Counted from the first letter of the stretch, positions 50,201 to 59,590 are shown. The stretch is DNA of 64,000 nt from Stichopus chloronotus (GCA_021234535.1 CM037843.1:26009911-26073910), one strand, 5' to 3'. The notes: a model not told the origin generated them from the sequence alone. Made by a program: numbers and translations.

Positions 50201-50703
50201 CCTATGCCACCAAAGAGCAAAGAAAAACAACACTAACAGTAACATGATTGAGAATAAAGATGCTTATAAACAACATTGTCTTTTTTTTTTTCTAAATTTG
50301 TACAAAAAGCCTCGTCAAAGACATTTTGGTAACAAATTTTTGTAATGTTTGCAAATTTTTATCTCAAATCTGAGAAGAAACTTAAAAATATCATCATCAG
50401 TAACATTTTCTCTTTGATACAGTATCATTCAACCGGCGTTCGGGTCAACACACATGACAGTAGCAATTAGTTCACATTTTACATTCGCAGAACCACTCCA
50501 CACGTTGACTTCTAGCTTTGCAATAAAGACTATCTGTTTTAACTTCGCAATAAAATGCAAACTGTTGCAATACGTGCCACAAATAGTAGGACGTTCTATG
50601 GGTCATAACGTTAAACATTGAAGTATATGTCTTACCTTTCTCTCAGAAATTCTTGCAACTGATCAACTTTCGTGTAATATTCGAAGTCGTTTTCCACCTC
50701 CAT
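32128..50703 (-). CDS. KIZ: KIZ, kizuna centrosomal protein
   Basis: Fourteen exons: 50636-50703, 45106-45168, 43784-43934, 42060-42149, 40511-41450, 39992-40103, 39486-39641, 38467-38628, 37539-37689, 36415-36568, 35936-36037, 33584-33794, 32578-32790, 32128-32284; 2730 nt, 909 aa plus TGA. Kizuna is a PLK1 substrate that stabilises pericentriolar material at mitotic spindle poles. The N-terminal coiled coil (residues 1-120: FEYYTKVDQLQEFLRERE, SRARNQKLLQDFDRVEAHV) matches human PDYYERLGQLQHGLRDSE and TRNQEYLKRFERVQAHV. The C-terminal signature also matches: ETDAYKQMLQ (human ETEAYQLLKK), AFWGEESDLEDVES (human ALWDESDDSNSEIEA), final DDFDFYD (human DDSDDFYD). The middle is acidic, Ser-rich and divergent, making it longer than human (673 aa). 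Convergent with MBIP. Confidence 0.92.
32578..32790 (-). CDS. KIZ: KIZ exon 13
   Basis: 1+210+2 nt; acceptor CTTCACAG, donor GTAACA. Basic and Ser-rich: KKTLTPRDRSGEISSPEKS; several SP/TP sites suit a mitotic phosphoprotein. Confidence 0.88.
33325..33540. repeat. Degenerate short tandem repeat, about 25-30 bp unit
   Basis: Words like AACCATCTTGATACAAGGAGATG recur about eight times (33325, 33371, 33426, 33470, 33495 and others) in KIZ intron 12. Confidence 0.65.
33584..33794 (-). CDS. KIZ: KIZ exon 12
   Basis: Acceptor TCATTTAG, donor GTCAGT. Starts ETDAYKQMLQNMQPK, the human ITETEAYQLLKKATLQ motif, then an acidic helix LLAELEESISEGDDDD. Confidence 0.9.
33795..35089. other. KIZ intron 11, left part
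   Basis: GATCCTTATGAACTGATCCTTAT-type words repeat near 34084-34130; a C-run at 34207. No coding exon found. Confidence 0.5.
35090..35650. repeat. Tandem repeat, about 145-bp unit, inverted relative to the MBIP copy
   Basis: AATGGGCCATTGGGCCCACA with TTGGACCAAAAATTCCTGAA follows at 35098, 35246, 35393 and 35534. The reverse complement matches the 28150-28790 array. Confidence 0.75.
35936..36037 (-). CDS. KIZ: KIZ exon 11
   Basis: Acceptor ATTTCCAG, donor GTACAA, phase 1 in and out. Strongly acidic: KRSSDESDDDEDSFFDQDVP. Confidence 0.85.
36415..36568 (-). CDS. KIZ: KIZ exon 10
   Basis: 51 codons plus one base; acceptor CACGTAG, donor GTAATT. Ser/Thr/Glu-rich: AVRVVTSLLEDAAEEPTLDE. Confidence 0.84.
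37539..37689 (-). CDS. KIZ: KIZ exon 9
   Basis: Acceptor CCTGACAG, donor GTTAGA. Encodes ALPYWDRTLKHMVFLIKKEY, then FEPEEIAEKVAPLM; a helical, less acidic segment that may be a folded piece within the disordered middle. Confidence 0.83.
38467..38628 (-). CDS. KIZ: KIZ exon 8
   Basis: Acceptor TTTTCCAG. Two donors are possible, GTAACT and, 10 nt further, GAG|GTAGGT; the second is stronger and gives the phase exon 9 requires. Encodes YDPLSLSSVLIQELPLLVQA. Confidence 0.83.
39486..39641 (-). CDS. KIZ: KIZ exon 7
   Basis: Acceptor CTCTTCCAG, donor GTAAGT; 1+153+2 nt. Encodes ELTTNGYLHLLQELENMIEK then an Asp run YDDDDG. A second acceptor-like CTGCAG inside the exon is ignored because it would break the phase. 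Confidence 0.85.
39992..40103 (-). CDS. KIZ: KIZ exon 6
   Basis: Acceptor CTCTTCCAG, donor GTAAGT. Acidic: KEDSDEDIESDLSLPLSDDE, resembling the human SSDLTISISEDDLILE block. Confidence 0.86.
40395..40450 (-). other. Frame-breaking 56-nt candidate cassette exon in KIZ
   Basis: Bounded by an excellent acceptor (TTCTTACTTCATTCCTTTAG) and donor (CAG|GTAATT) and only 60 nt downstream of exon 5. 56 nt is not a multiple of three; exons 5 and 6 join in phase only when it is skipped. One frame reads VGPYMSKNLVQKLQGET and ends in the phase exon 6 needs, but its entry phase disagrees with exon 5. Either an alternative exon leading to a truncated product, or a one-base assembly error. Confidence 0.5.
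40511..41450 (-). CDS. KIZ: KIZ exon 5 (large, divergent)
   Basis: 313 codons plus one base; acceptor TTAACAG, donor GTAAAG. Disordered, His/Ser/Gln/Pro-rich, with an acidic run DGDDATEDEEEEMS near its end. No family similarity beyond composition; it holds most of the extra length over human KIZ. Confidence 0.85.
42060..42149 (-). CDS. KIZ: KIZ exon 4
   Basis: 30 codons, phase 0 both sides; acceptor TTCCGCAG, slightly unusual donor GTTAGT. EQYRRQVDQRYPNWRE continues the helix (human LEYETQIKKM). Confidence 0.82.
42150..43783. other. KIZ intron 3, nothing recognised
   Basis: 1.6 kb AT-rich intron; open frames of 70-90 codons on both strands at 42629-43490 lack protein-like composition or splice partners. 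Confidence 0.55.
43784..43934 (-). CDS. KIZ: KIZ exon 3
   Basis: One base plus 50 codons; acceptor CACAAG, donor GTACTG. LQAYWKQLCEREKMSRARNQ then LLQDFDRVEAHV; matches human LKNYLKEICESEKKAHTRNQ and LKRFERVQAHV. The most conserved part of the coiled coil. Confidence 0.92.
43935..45105. other. KIZ intron 2, nothing recognised
   Basis: 1.2 kb AT-rich sequence with no repeat or coding signal noticed. Confidence 0.55.
45106..45168 (-). CDS. KIZ: KIZ exon 2
   Basis: 63 nt, acceptor GACACCAG and donor GTGAGT. EEKRMELDQKFNKFTKSDGN corresponds to human KKRLDLEKKLYEYNQSD. Confidence 0.88.
45403..45809. mobile_element. Foldback element with perfect 17-bp terminal inverted repeats, 407 bp
   Basis: CCTATGTTCCGACACCC at 45403-45419 is matched exactly by its reverse complement at 45793-45809. 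Each arm repeats the motif: CACCCCTATGTTCC follows on the left and GTGTCGGAACATAGG precedes on the right, so the ends are tandemly iterated inverted repeats. No open frame of interest; no clear target duplication. In KIZ intron 1. Confidence 0.8.
45810..48299. other. KIZ intron 1, middle
   Basis: 2.5 kb of AT-rich unique-looking sequence between the foldback element and the LINE fossil. No exon or element ends seen. Confidence 0.5.
48300..49290 (-). pseudogene. Degraded 3' end of a non-LTR retrotransposon (LINE) reverse transcriptase
   Basis: Read on the minus strand, pieces of a CR1/L2-like reverse transcriptase appear in order. SISKFADDTKLYRIVNDD with the FADD catalytic box lies near 49190-49230; TSEKDLGVVI and ARANRVLGLIKRNFSN lie near 48900-49010; then VQRRAT and RKFSFSHRVVNE, NSLPAWVVNATSVNSFK near 48450-48540. 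Stops and frameshifts interrupt it, including TGA where the family has Trp in VNEWNSLP. It is 5'-truncated, as usual for LINEs, and inactive. Confidence 0.85.
49781..50203. mobile_element. MITE with 18-bp outer and 21-bp inner inverted repeats
   Basis: The outer pair AGGTGGTCCTAGCGTTAA (49781-49798) and its exact complement (50186-50203) bound the element. The inner pair 49795-49815 and 50127-50147 matches 20 of 21. On the left the two blocks overlap through TTAA; on the right they are split by a 38-bp insertion. No open frame. Confidence 0.82.
50148..50185. mobile_element. 38-bp insertion flanked by TTAA duplication inside the MITE
   Basis: TTAA occurs at 50144-50147 and again at 50186-50189, whereas the intact left arm has it once. 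The insert begins GTATACACTA and its reverse complement begins GTATGCAATACACTA, so it has its own imperfect inverted ends. A TTAA duplication is the signature of piggyBac-type insertion. Confidence 0.7.
50636..50703 (-). CDS. KIZ: KIZ exon 1
   Basis: ATG at 50703-50701 in context AAAATGG; 22 codons plus two bases, donor GTAAGA. MEVENDFEYYTKVDQLQEFL aligns with the human N-terminus from PDYYERLGQLQHGL, which supports this start. Confidence 0.88.
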
Positions 50704-52200
50704 TTTTGCGAGAGGTTGGCCAAGCCCAGCTGTAACTAAGGCGAATGCTTCCTTCCAGCGAAATCAACTACAGCTGTGGAGGACAAGAAGGTCCACTGTG
50801 AGGACAATGATGGGAGCTAGCCTCCGATAGCAATTATGACAATCTGATTTTTGGCTGTGTGGGAGATAGACTTTGATTGTTACCGCATTGTTTTGAATTT
50901 CGTTGGGATGTCTGAGTGCTCCTACACAGAGTCGGTATTTTCATGAGAACGATTATCCTTTCTGACTTTACTCACAAAACTAAACCAACAAACTCAGTGA
51001 TCAAGCGGCAACTTTCAAAAGTACGAAGGGGCATTATTACCATTGTAAAAATATATATGGGCTGGACTTTTTCCTCGAAATACTATGTTCGAGCTCCTGT
51101 TTTGTCGAAATTTTTTAAACAGTGAGTATATTTTAGAGTTTTTTTTTCTAAAAAAGCTTTAAAATATATTCCTCGAAACTGAAAGAAGAATATGTTTCTC
51201 AAACAAAGATTAGGCCTAGAATATATTAGTTCTCAAACAGTCAGAATTGCAACATATATAGGCTTTATTGCAACATGTATTGAATATTTATTTCTTGGAA
51301 AAAAAGTTGCAGAAGCTCCAAAATACTGACTCCGCTCCGGGCATTGATGTGCTCCACAGTACTCTGTGTAGGTACCAACAGTATAGTACTACTTACACAG
51401 TAGGTCAGCTCAGGCTGAAACTTTGAAAGTCGGCAGAATTTCAGCTGTAGTCTGGACATAATTTTAGAATTCGCTATGAGCAAAGTTAAATTTCTTGAGA
51501 TTTTTCCTGAAAAAAGGTCTGGTGTTTAAAATATTATTGTTAAGAATTATACGTTCACCAAACTGACTTTTTTGACAGATTTGACAAAATTAGTTCGCAC
51601 CCTGTAAGTAAATGCATGTGATTCTGTCCCCAGTAGTCATGGGGCAAGATGCAAGATTTTTTCTTACTCCAGCCACCCTTCACTGTGATAACATCTTTCC
51701 AGTTCATGCTGGCAATTAGGCAATGAACATCATCGCGTGCCTCCTCCCACAGTGTAAAAAGGTGTGAAACTTTATCTCCTAAGCTATCAGCTAACTGTAA
51801 CGCTATTGTGTCCCTAGTCAAACACTCACTTACATCGCGCTATGAATTCTTTTCTTTGTTTTTACTTAAGTTTCTTGTTCTGCTTCTCTTATCAGTTTGT
51901 TTTCTTATTTCTGCACAGAAAAAATAAAAAATCATCTGTGAGGCAGCGGTAATTGACCAAAGTTATGGACCAGCCCAAGTGTGTAATTTCTACCTGAATG
52001 ATGTAATAAGTAAGTGTTGAAACAATCGACAATCCGGGAATTCCCATACATAGGTAGGGTTCTGCACACAAAAATTTTGCCCTTCCATTACAGGGACCAA
52101 AATCACCTTATGCCAACGTCACTCGGCTTTTACCAGTGTGCGTGGCTCAGTTTTGGGAAATAGTTGGTAATTAACCGTAAGCAACCCAGCCATTAGTTAC
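50704..52200. other. KIZ 5' region and upstream intergenic sequence
   Basis: The KIZ 5' UTR and promoter must begin here; the first about 120 bp are relatively G+C-rich. An 88-codon minus-strand open frame at 51555-51821 (LFTLWEEARDDVHCLIASMN) has protein-like composition but no recognisable family and no clear splice partners; it could be a fossil exon or transposon remnant. Confidence 0.4.
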
Positions 52201-52210
52201 ACCTAGAGTA

Positions 52211-52783
52211 GACGTTGCCAGTTTAATTGGTATTTTTGCCGCCAAAAAAGGGGAGAATTTGGGGTTTTTTGGCAAAGTTTGGCGAGACAATATTTGAAGG
52301 AGACACCAAACTACGATTTGGCGTTTCTTTGTTTTTTTTTCTGGTGTTTTCTTCAGTGTAGCACTTTTTTCTCCGTTGTGTATCAATTTTAATGAGAAAT
52401 TAGACCAATATTAGCTCTCACATAGTAAATTTTGGCAAACTAGGTGGTTACACCGGCACGTATTATGCACCGTACTGTGAAAAATCGGCACATTTCTTTA
52501 AAAAATAAAAAGTGCATTTTTCGGAAGTCAGATCGTAGGTGAAATAGCACATGTCGCCATTAAATCATATTCTGCTTTCACAACGTGTTAGGACATTTTT
52601 GCAAAGAAATTTGTAGGCATATGACGTCTCATGCTCTTCTAAATGATATAATGATATATTTGTGGAATGATCTTGACATGTGTTACCATATACGCCGAGT
52701 GATTTCTAGAATTTGGCGTTTTTTCAGTCCGTTTGACAGATGATTTGGCGAAGTTGTGACTAATGAAAACCTGGCAACCCTGG
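52211..52783. mobile_element. Possible degenerate hAT-like element
   Basis: The right end read inward, CAGGGTTGCCAGGTTTTCAT, and a left segment GTTGCCAGTTTAATTGG are similar, and both are followed by TTTGGCG/TTTGCCGCC words. CAGGGTTGCC is a common hAT start. The left terminus is damaged and no matching target duplication was found. Confidence 0.3.
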
Positions 52784-55700
52784 TCTTTCCTTAGGCTGAA
52801 CTGAGAGTTCTAACTGTATCACAGGGACTGTCGTTAAGTTGCTCAACTTAGTCCTGGTTAAATGGGTTGGTGATATGATGATTAATATCATCGTGTGTGT
52901 TGTCAATGTGTGTGTGTGCAAGTCTTAGACTGAGGGTATCATGAGTCAATAACCTAACCTTACAGACATTTTGACCTTAAAAATATTAAAATATGTAACT
53001 TTACAGTTGCATATGTGTCATTCCATGAGGGTGCAAGGGGCACACTGCCATTTTAGGGCCACAAAGATTTGAAAGTGCCAGAAAAATGTCTTTGAAGCAC
53101 ATTCAGTGGCTGTTGATTGTGTTTATGTCAACATATGTGTCAGCTATGTTTGTCAATTGGTGTGGTGAAGTTAAGCCATAAAAACCGAATGTATGATGAG
53201 AGCAAATGTGGTAGTGTTCAAGGGTCACTTCATTTCTTTTTTTGTGACATTATTTCTATCTTATGTTGCCATCACCACTGTCAAAGAAAAAATACTGTAA
53301 ATGAAGTGCCATATGAACCATACCATTTTGTCTTAAGAAGACCTAATTACAAGTGCTGGCTTTTACATTCCACAATAAACTTGACATCTTCCTGATATCA
53401 AGATTGTAAAACTATGCACTCAGAGTGTAATTCATGATGTCCACGTTAAGAAAACAACAGCTACATCCAACTGCAGGAATTTGAGAAAGAGGTTTAAGCT
53501 CTCAGCTGTTTTGTTATAGTAATAATAAAGACCAGCGTATGCCTTCTAATGATGTGCGATATTTACAACACTTCATGTGTTTGAATTTTACTAAAACCTC
53601 AAAAACAATGTCCACTGTTACATCAGTAGGCCTACTGTTTTTAAACCTGATTAATATAATCCCTCAAACTAAAGCAGGAGGTCCCTCAAATCAACAAAGA
53701 AGTGTGATGAATATTCGAAAGCATTTAGTGGCTGTTAGGAACAAAGCTTGGTATGGAATCATACAAGTTCACCAACTTTCCAGCACATTCGTTGCATCTG
53801 TCCCACTGGTTACATGTCTGTCTAGAAGGGACCTAATTTTACACAAGGTTTTCAGCAAGTGAGTTTCACTCCAGTCACCAAATATTTGTAAACAATAGCC
53901 ATGCAATTGGCAAGTTAAGAAAAGGGTGGCGACCAAAATTCCATGTGGGCCTAAAGGTAGAAATAGCAATTACCTTGCATTCACCAGGTGAAATAGTCAT
54001 GACATTTATGTTACATCTGAGTGGGCCATTCAGTACTTTCAACTAGATGCATAATATTCTTGGTGAGTTACTACCCATTAATATTATATTAATGTATGAT
54101 ATCTGGTATGTTGGTGTATTGATCCGATACATTGATCTGATATATTGATCTGCAGGTATATTGATCTGAGTTGAAATGTTTGGTGAAATATCAACTCCCG
54201 AAGAAGTTTTTCCTAATCATTTTGTCTTTAGCGCTTATCTCTTTATTTGGTACATGAAAATGTTGATGCAGAAGAAAAAAAAAAAAGAAGTTTATTAGCA
54301 TCCGTAACTACATAAATTACTGTGGTACTTAATCGTGATTTACAGTCATCCTCTCAAAAGACATACTTACATTATCGTGACAACAAGGAAAGGGTGGCCA
54401 ATGTTTGATGACGGCTCAGACATACTTTAATCTGCCAATAGTGTGGATCTGCGGCCATTCAATCAATTGTAATTAGGAATCTCTTTGACATTCAACAACC
54501 AGCCGATTTGATCAGCCTTTCATGAAATGAATTGATTTATCAGCTATGAAATGCCACTTGGCTGTGATAACATGTATCGACGGTGATAAAAAATACGAAT
54601 AAAGAAAAAAATACCAGAAAAATTATCAGTGTAAAAAAAATTATAGGAAGTCACTTCCAATAATAGCAAGGAAATACATCGGCCTATGCATAAACCTGCC
54701 TATCACGCTTTCAAAAGAGCATGCTAAGCATGTTTCCTCTCCGGCTGAGGATGTAAATAATGAAATAATTTTTTTTTAAAGAAAGAAATGAAAATATGCT
54801 AATGGTGAAAAAGTGTGTAATGTCCCCCCCCCCCCAGCCCCTCTGTAATCCCCTCTTCTGAGTACGCTATTCCAGAGGCAAAAGTTGAATCGTAAGTTAA
54901 ATTTATGTATAGCCACTTTGAAAAGAGATATCTGCAGTTATAGCAGCGATTTACTAGATCATTAGACAACATCACTGAAAAAATATGGACGAAACAGTTT
55001 GACAAATGAGCCAGCTTACATTAAAGTGAAGGTCAATGGGAATCATAAACTCCTAAGTTTGTATTCTTGTATTTTATCTCTTAATGAAGTCGTTTGAGCA
55101 AAGAGAACATTAAAGTGATTTGTTGTTTACTCATGGTTACGTTGTTACTTGCCATACAAGATGTTGCCATCACAACATTAATTGATGATACTTTTATTCA
55201 ATCTAGGCTACGGTAAGTTCACTCGATTTTTAAACAGTTTTGTGAAATTCACTATAGGTAAGATTTCAAATAAGGGTGTGATAGACCCCTTCGGGTGCTT
55301 GTTCAGAAGTTGTGATAAAATGACTCTGCAAATAATGTCAGTTTTATGGAAGGGTACCTTAATATCTCACCTTGCCAAAATTATTGAATGTTACGCTCAC
55401 ATGCAAAATGTTGCACATATAACTAAAACATCTGAACTACGTACAGTCGTTCATATATTATTTCTTCTGTAGAAGATCGGTGCATGGACTTAACTATTTA
55501 TTCCTTAAGAGATCTGGTGATGAATACATTATTGAAATTGAGGGGTTTCTTTCTAAAGATGGTTCAAATGCTATTGTGAGATAATCATTACTATTACATG
55601 GACGGTGGTTTTCACGGCAATGATATTACACAACACGTTTACGATTGTTTCTTCTATTAGAAGCATTTTATTTAATCATTCTAGTAAAACGTTTCACTGA

Positions 55701-56080
55701 ACTTTTCAACAGTGATGTACACTCAGGTAACTTGTATTCCCTTTTTAAAAAAGGAGAGAAAAGTACCAGTTTGCTATTTTTGGCTGTTATTTGAAATTAA
55801 TGATGATTTTGTTGCAATATATAGTTGCATATAGGCCTATTACATGTTTGCAACCTAAAAAGATTATTTACTAGGGTGAAAAAAACAACTTCCTGGAGTG
55901 TCTAATACCTATGTCGTTTTCATTACTAATGCAAAAGTACAGTAAGTGAAAATAAGTTACACATATGCAAGCAGTAAAGTTTTTGTTATGAGACTGTAGT
56001 AGCACTCATGTTGCAGATGAATTAGTGTATGTAAATTTGACAAGAACAAAAAAGACATGGACAATGGAGCACATACATAG
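52784..56080. other. Intergenic, no gene recognised
   Basis: AT-rich. Holds a TG-rich patch near 52896-52918, a short TATTGATCTGA-type repeat at 54115-54170 and a C-run at 54825-54835. Open frames up to 107 codons lack recognisable motifs or paired splice signals. Confidence 0.5.
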
Positions 56081-56084
56081 ACAC

Positions 56085-57700
56085 ATTGGTGTAGCAAATC
56101 ATGAATGCATCCTGGACTAAAAACCCATGTACTCTTCCATTTAGATTTGTTCAATTTTCAAAAAGGTAAAAAAGTCATTTTAGGGAGACTGTCTGTAATT
56201 GATGTTCATGGGAAAACCTTAGATGCATTCACGATTTGTATGCATGTAATCTGATAGTCTTATCATATTTTAAATATAACCATATTCCTGTAGTAAACTG
56301 GGAGGACATGCCATCCATTCATTTTAGCTTTAAATGTCAGCAAAGGCCTATTGCAAATAAAAACAAATGATATAACAGTCAATCAAAATATACACATTAC
56401 TTTTAAAGATTGTGCACTGTGACACAATTTTACTACGAAACACCTATTACCCATAACTCTAACAGAAATAAAAGAAATAAGAAACAATAAGTCTTCATGT
56501 AATCCTTACCCCCCCCCCCCCACACACACACACACAACTCTGAATATCAAATTCAATGATTGATTGGGACGGTTTCGTTCTAGGAAAGTAATTTGTCCGC
56601 ACTGGAAAAGTTGCACATTCGAAGAAAAAAGACTAATCATTGAATAAAAAAAGTCGCCAATCATGAAGACGGATGCTTCCTGGATTAAAAACCCATGCAA
56701 TCTTCCATTTATATATTTCCATATTTAGATTTGTTAAATTGTCAAAAGGTTGAAGTAATATAATGAATCTATGGAGACTACTTCAGTAATGATAAACTCA
56801 TGGAAAAAACGTGGATGCTTCTTCCATGTTTTATATGCACAGTCAATCCAAATAAAAATATTACTTTTAAAGATTGTGCACTGTTACACAATTGTACTAG
56901 GAAACACTTGTTAACCATAACTCTGAGGGAAATAAAAAAAGAAAAACCTGTAACTCTTCATATAATCCAAGAAACTGTAACTCTTCAAGTAGTCCTTAAC
57001 CTCTACCCCCACAGACACACACATACGCCTCTGAACATCAAATTGAACATGAATGATATATTTACTGAGAGGGTTTAATTGTAAGCAAAGTAAATTGTCG
57101 CCACTCGAAAAGTTGTACATTCAAAGACAAAATGAATATTAATTATTAATTATTGAAGAAAAAAGTCGCCAATTATGAAAACATGGATGCGTCCTGGATT
57201 TAAAACCCATGCAATCTTCCACTTATATATTTCCATATTTAGATTTGTTTAATTGTCAACACGTTCAAATAATATCATGAATCTATAGAGAATACTTCAT
57301 TGATGGTTAACTCATGGGAAAACTCATGAGATGCTTTTTCCATGTTTCATGTGCATGTAATTTGATGGTGTCTTGCACTTACTACGTTATGATGCGGTAC
57401 TGCCGCTACAACATCATGGATGAGAATGTTATCTATTATAATGTAATTCCATATAACGCAATTCAATAAAATAACTTTGAATTATGATTGTATCGTGACA
57501 GTACTAATTCAGAAATTCAGTTAAATCGAAATACTATAGTATACATGAATGCAATATTTGCTGCCTTTTTTCACAAAGAGCAGCCCCCCCCCCCCCCCCC
57601 CGCACATACTGACTAGTGGCCCCCTAATGTAACTGGCAGTCGAACATTGAAACCTACACATTACCCAAAACAAAAACACATTGAAAACCATGACTTTGCA
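56085..57700. repeat. Three tandem copies of a 520-565 bp unit with poly-C tracts
   Basis: The anchor CTGGATTAAAAACCCATGCA then TCTTCCATTTA appears near 56110, 56681 and 57194. A second anchor, CTTTTAAAGATTGTGCACTG, lies at about 56402 and 56864. Each unit carries a C-rich/CA-rich tract (56509-56535, 57004-57025, 57583-57604). Copies 2 and 3 are the most alike, so one duplication is more recent. Confidence 0.8.
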
Positions 57701-58384
57701 AGTTAAGACCAACATTTCAAGAAAACATAGACTAATAGAAATAAAACATTGTTTGTAGTGATATATGCACATTAAAAACAAGTTCATGTTAGTATTTATT
57801 TTAGAGAAGTTTGTATTAGAGAAGCTGAAGTAGGCCTGTTTCCATATTTCCATTACTTCAGCTTCTACACGGAGTAATGTTTACTGGAACTTGTAACGTG
57901 TAACATATAATTTGTTGTTAATCTCCATGATTTTAGTCTCACAACAATGTTCTTAGAAAACTCCTGAATAACCTTAATTCTACTCACGTTTTAAAGTATT
58001 TGCACTGTCTGTTCTCAACTATTCTAAGGATGATTCCGACACTCATCCATGTGACCAGTTTGAGCTGTGAAATATGCTAGATAGCCAGCATATATTGAAA
58101 TGTAAATAATTTTCATTGAGAGAGTATACAATACCTACACACTTTTGTCTGTTCTTCCTACTTACAACATTCAATACAGATTATTATAAAGAGAAATGAA
58201 GTCATACTTCATGACTTACTTCAGTGAGTACAGTACATTTGCCTTATTTTTTTTTTTAGGTAAATACAACGTTATTTTCGTTTGGAATGTACACATAATA
58301 AAAGGCACAATAATTGAAAGTAAAATATCTTACAAGACAACGCGTAATTTTGAAAAGTTCTATCCTTAATGAAAAAGAACGAAG
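57701..58384. other. Intergenic, no gene recognised
   Basis: AT-rich sequence with a T-run at 58246-58257; nothing supported. Confidence 0.5.
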
Positions 58385-58386
58385 TC

Positions 58387-58575
58387 AGATAGCTGTGGCA
58401 TCAATAGTGGAGGTGAGTTTCTCGAGTAGTATAGGCCGTTGATGATCACCAAGTAGGATTACTATGACACACAACTTAGGCATTGGAATGTCAGGATAAG
58501 AGCCTTTCCTTCTTTGTGGACGAATGCTTCTGGCGATGTTCAGTGCGTGTTTTTCCCTGATAAAATATAAAGACA
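58387..58575 (-). CDS. Possible terminal exon of an unidentified gene
   Basis: Acceptor TTTTATCAG on the minus strand, then an open stretch to TGA at 58389-58387, read with phase 2 entry. It contains SIRPQRRKGSYPDIPMPKLC followed by a hydrophobic VIVILLGDHQRP. It joins in phase to the donor near 59471 (...RDCYMANG-R). Composition looks coding, but I recognise no family; it could be chance. Confidence 0.25.
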
Positions 58576-58961
58576 CAAATAAAATGTAAGATAGCCACAA
58601 TATCTGTGTTGCATTATATGTTGCATAACTATGCAAACCTTCCATTCAAGTAGACAAAAGAAATGTTTAGAAGGAGTAAGATTACCTTATATTGCAATGT
58701 AAAGACTCTTAAAGGTCGGTAGAATTAATGATAGACATTTTGTCTCTTGGAATGTATTGTTTCACTAATTCTTCATTCGTGTGGCCATTTGTATCGTTAT
58801 CTAACTATAGTTACTGCAGTTGATGGCAACGTATGGTAAGAGATGATTAAAGTTGATACTAAAGTTGTCTTCAGTTCATGAAATAGTATTATATATAACA
58901 TCTCATGCATAAAGCATATCAGCTGCACTTTTCAGTTCTGAAAAATTGCAGAAACTTACAA

Positions 58962-59027
58962 AGCTCTTTGAACGTCGAAGCAAGTCTTGATCATTTCCTC
59001 CTGGCATTTCACAAACTGGGACTGAAA
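58962..59027 (-). other. Exon-like duplicate B
   Basis: Minus strand: acceptor CCTTTTCAG, donor TTT|GTAAGT, reading MPGGNDQDLLRRSKSF. Partner of the copy at 59284-59344. Phases (1 in, 0 out) do not fit the flanking candidate exons. Confidence 0.25.
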
Positions 59028-59283
59028 AGGTAATATCTCTACAAAGTCTACACCTTACTGATCACGATGTCCTGTGAAATAAATGAATGGTTGTGGTAAA
59101 GTGATGTCGTCCTTAATAGGTTTTCTTCTTTATAAAATACTGTGATATATAATCGGTGGACGACTCCTCCATGCACATACAATCAAGCTTTAACAGGTTA
59201 ACGATATCAAACGTATTTCCCTCTTTTACTGAATTTCCATCAATATAATTGCTAAACTTATAAAATTCCTGGTACCTACAAAA

Positions 59284-59344
59284 CTCTTCAAACTTCGAAG
59301 AAAGTCTTGTCTAATGAAGTCTGCGCCTCCGTGACCATTGCGTC
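59284..59344 (-). other. Exon-like duplicate A
   Basis: Minus strand: acceptor CTTTTCACAG, donor TTT|GTAGGT, reading GHGGADFIRQDFLRSLKSF. It shares QDxLRxxKSF with copy B, and both keep splice signals at the same places, suggesting an exon duplication; product unknown. Confidence 0.25.
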
Positions 59345-59470
59345 CTGTGAAAAGCAAACATGGGCATGAGTTACATATGGAAATACATGGTTAACTCACG
59401 GCATGTTGAGGGCCAAATTGTACCTTCTTTATCTTTAATTTCATTTACCTGATGTTATACCTGCCATTAG

Positions 59471-59590
59471 CCATATAACAGTCTCTGATGCGGGACATAT
59501 GACCAGCAATCCCATATGCTTTCTCCTCTATAAACCCCTTGCAGTAATTTTCCACGGGAATGTCCTGCGTCTGTGATGTACCCATTCGTT
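59471..59590 (-). CDS. Possible coding exon, unidentified
   Basis: Minus-strand ATG-led stretch ending at donor GGCAG|GTATAAC. It contains TQDIPVENYCKGFIEEKAYG then HMSRIRDCYMANG. The TQD-x-P motif and the GTATAAC donor recur in the 174-bp repeats at 60.9-61.6 kb. Phase 2 exit fits the 58387-58575 segment. No family recognised. Confidence 0.25.
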
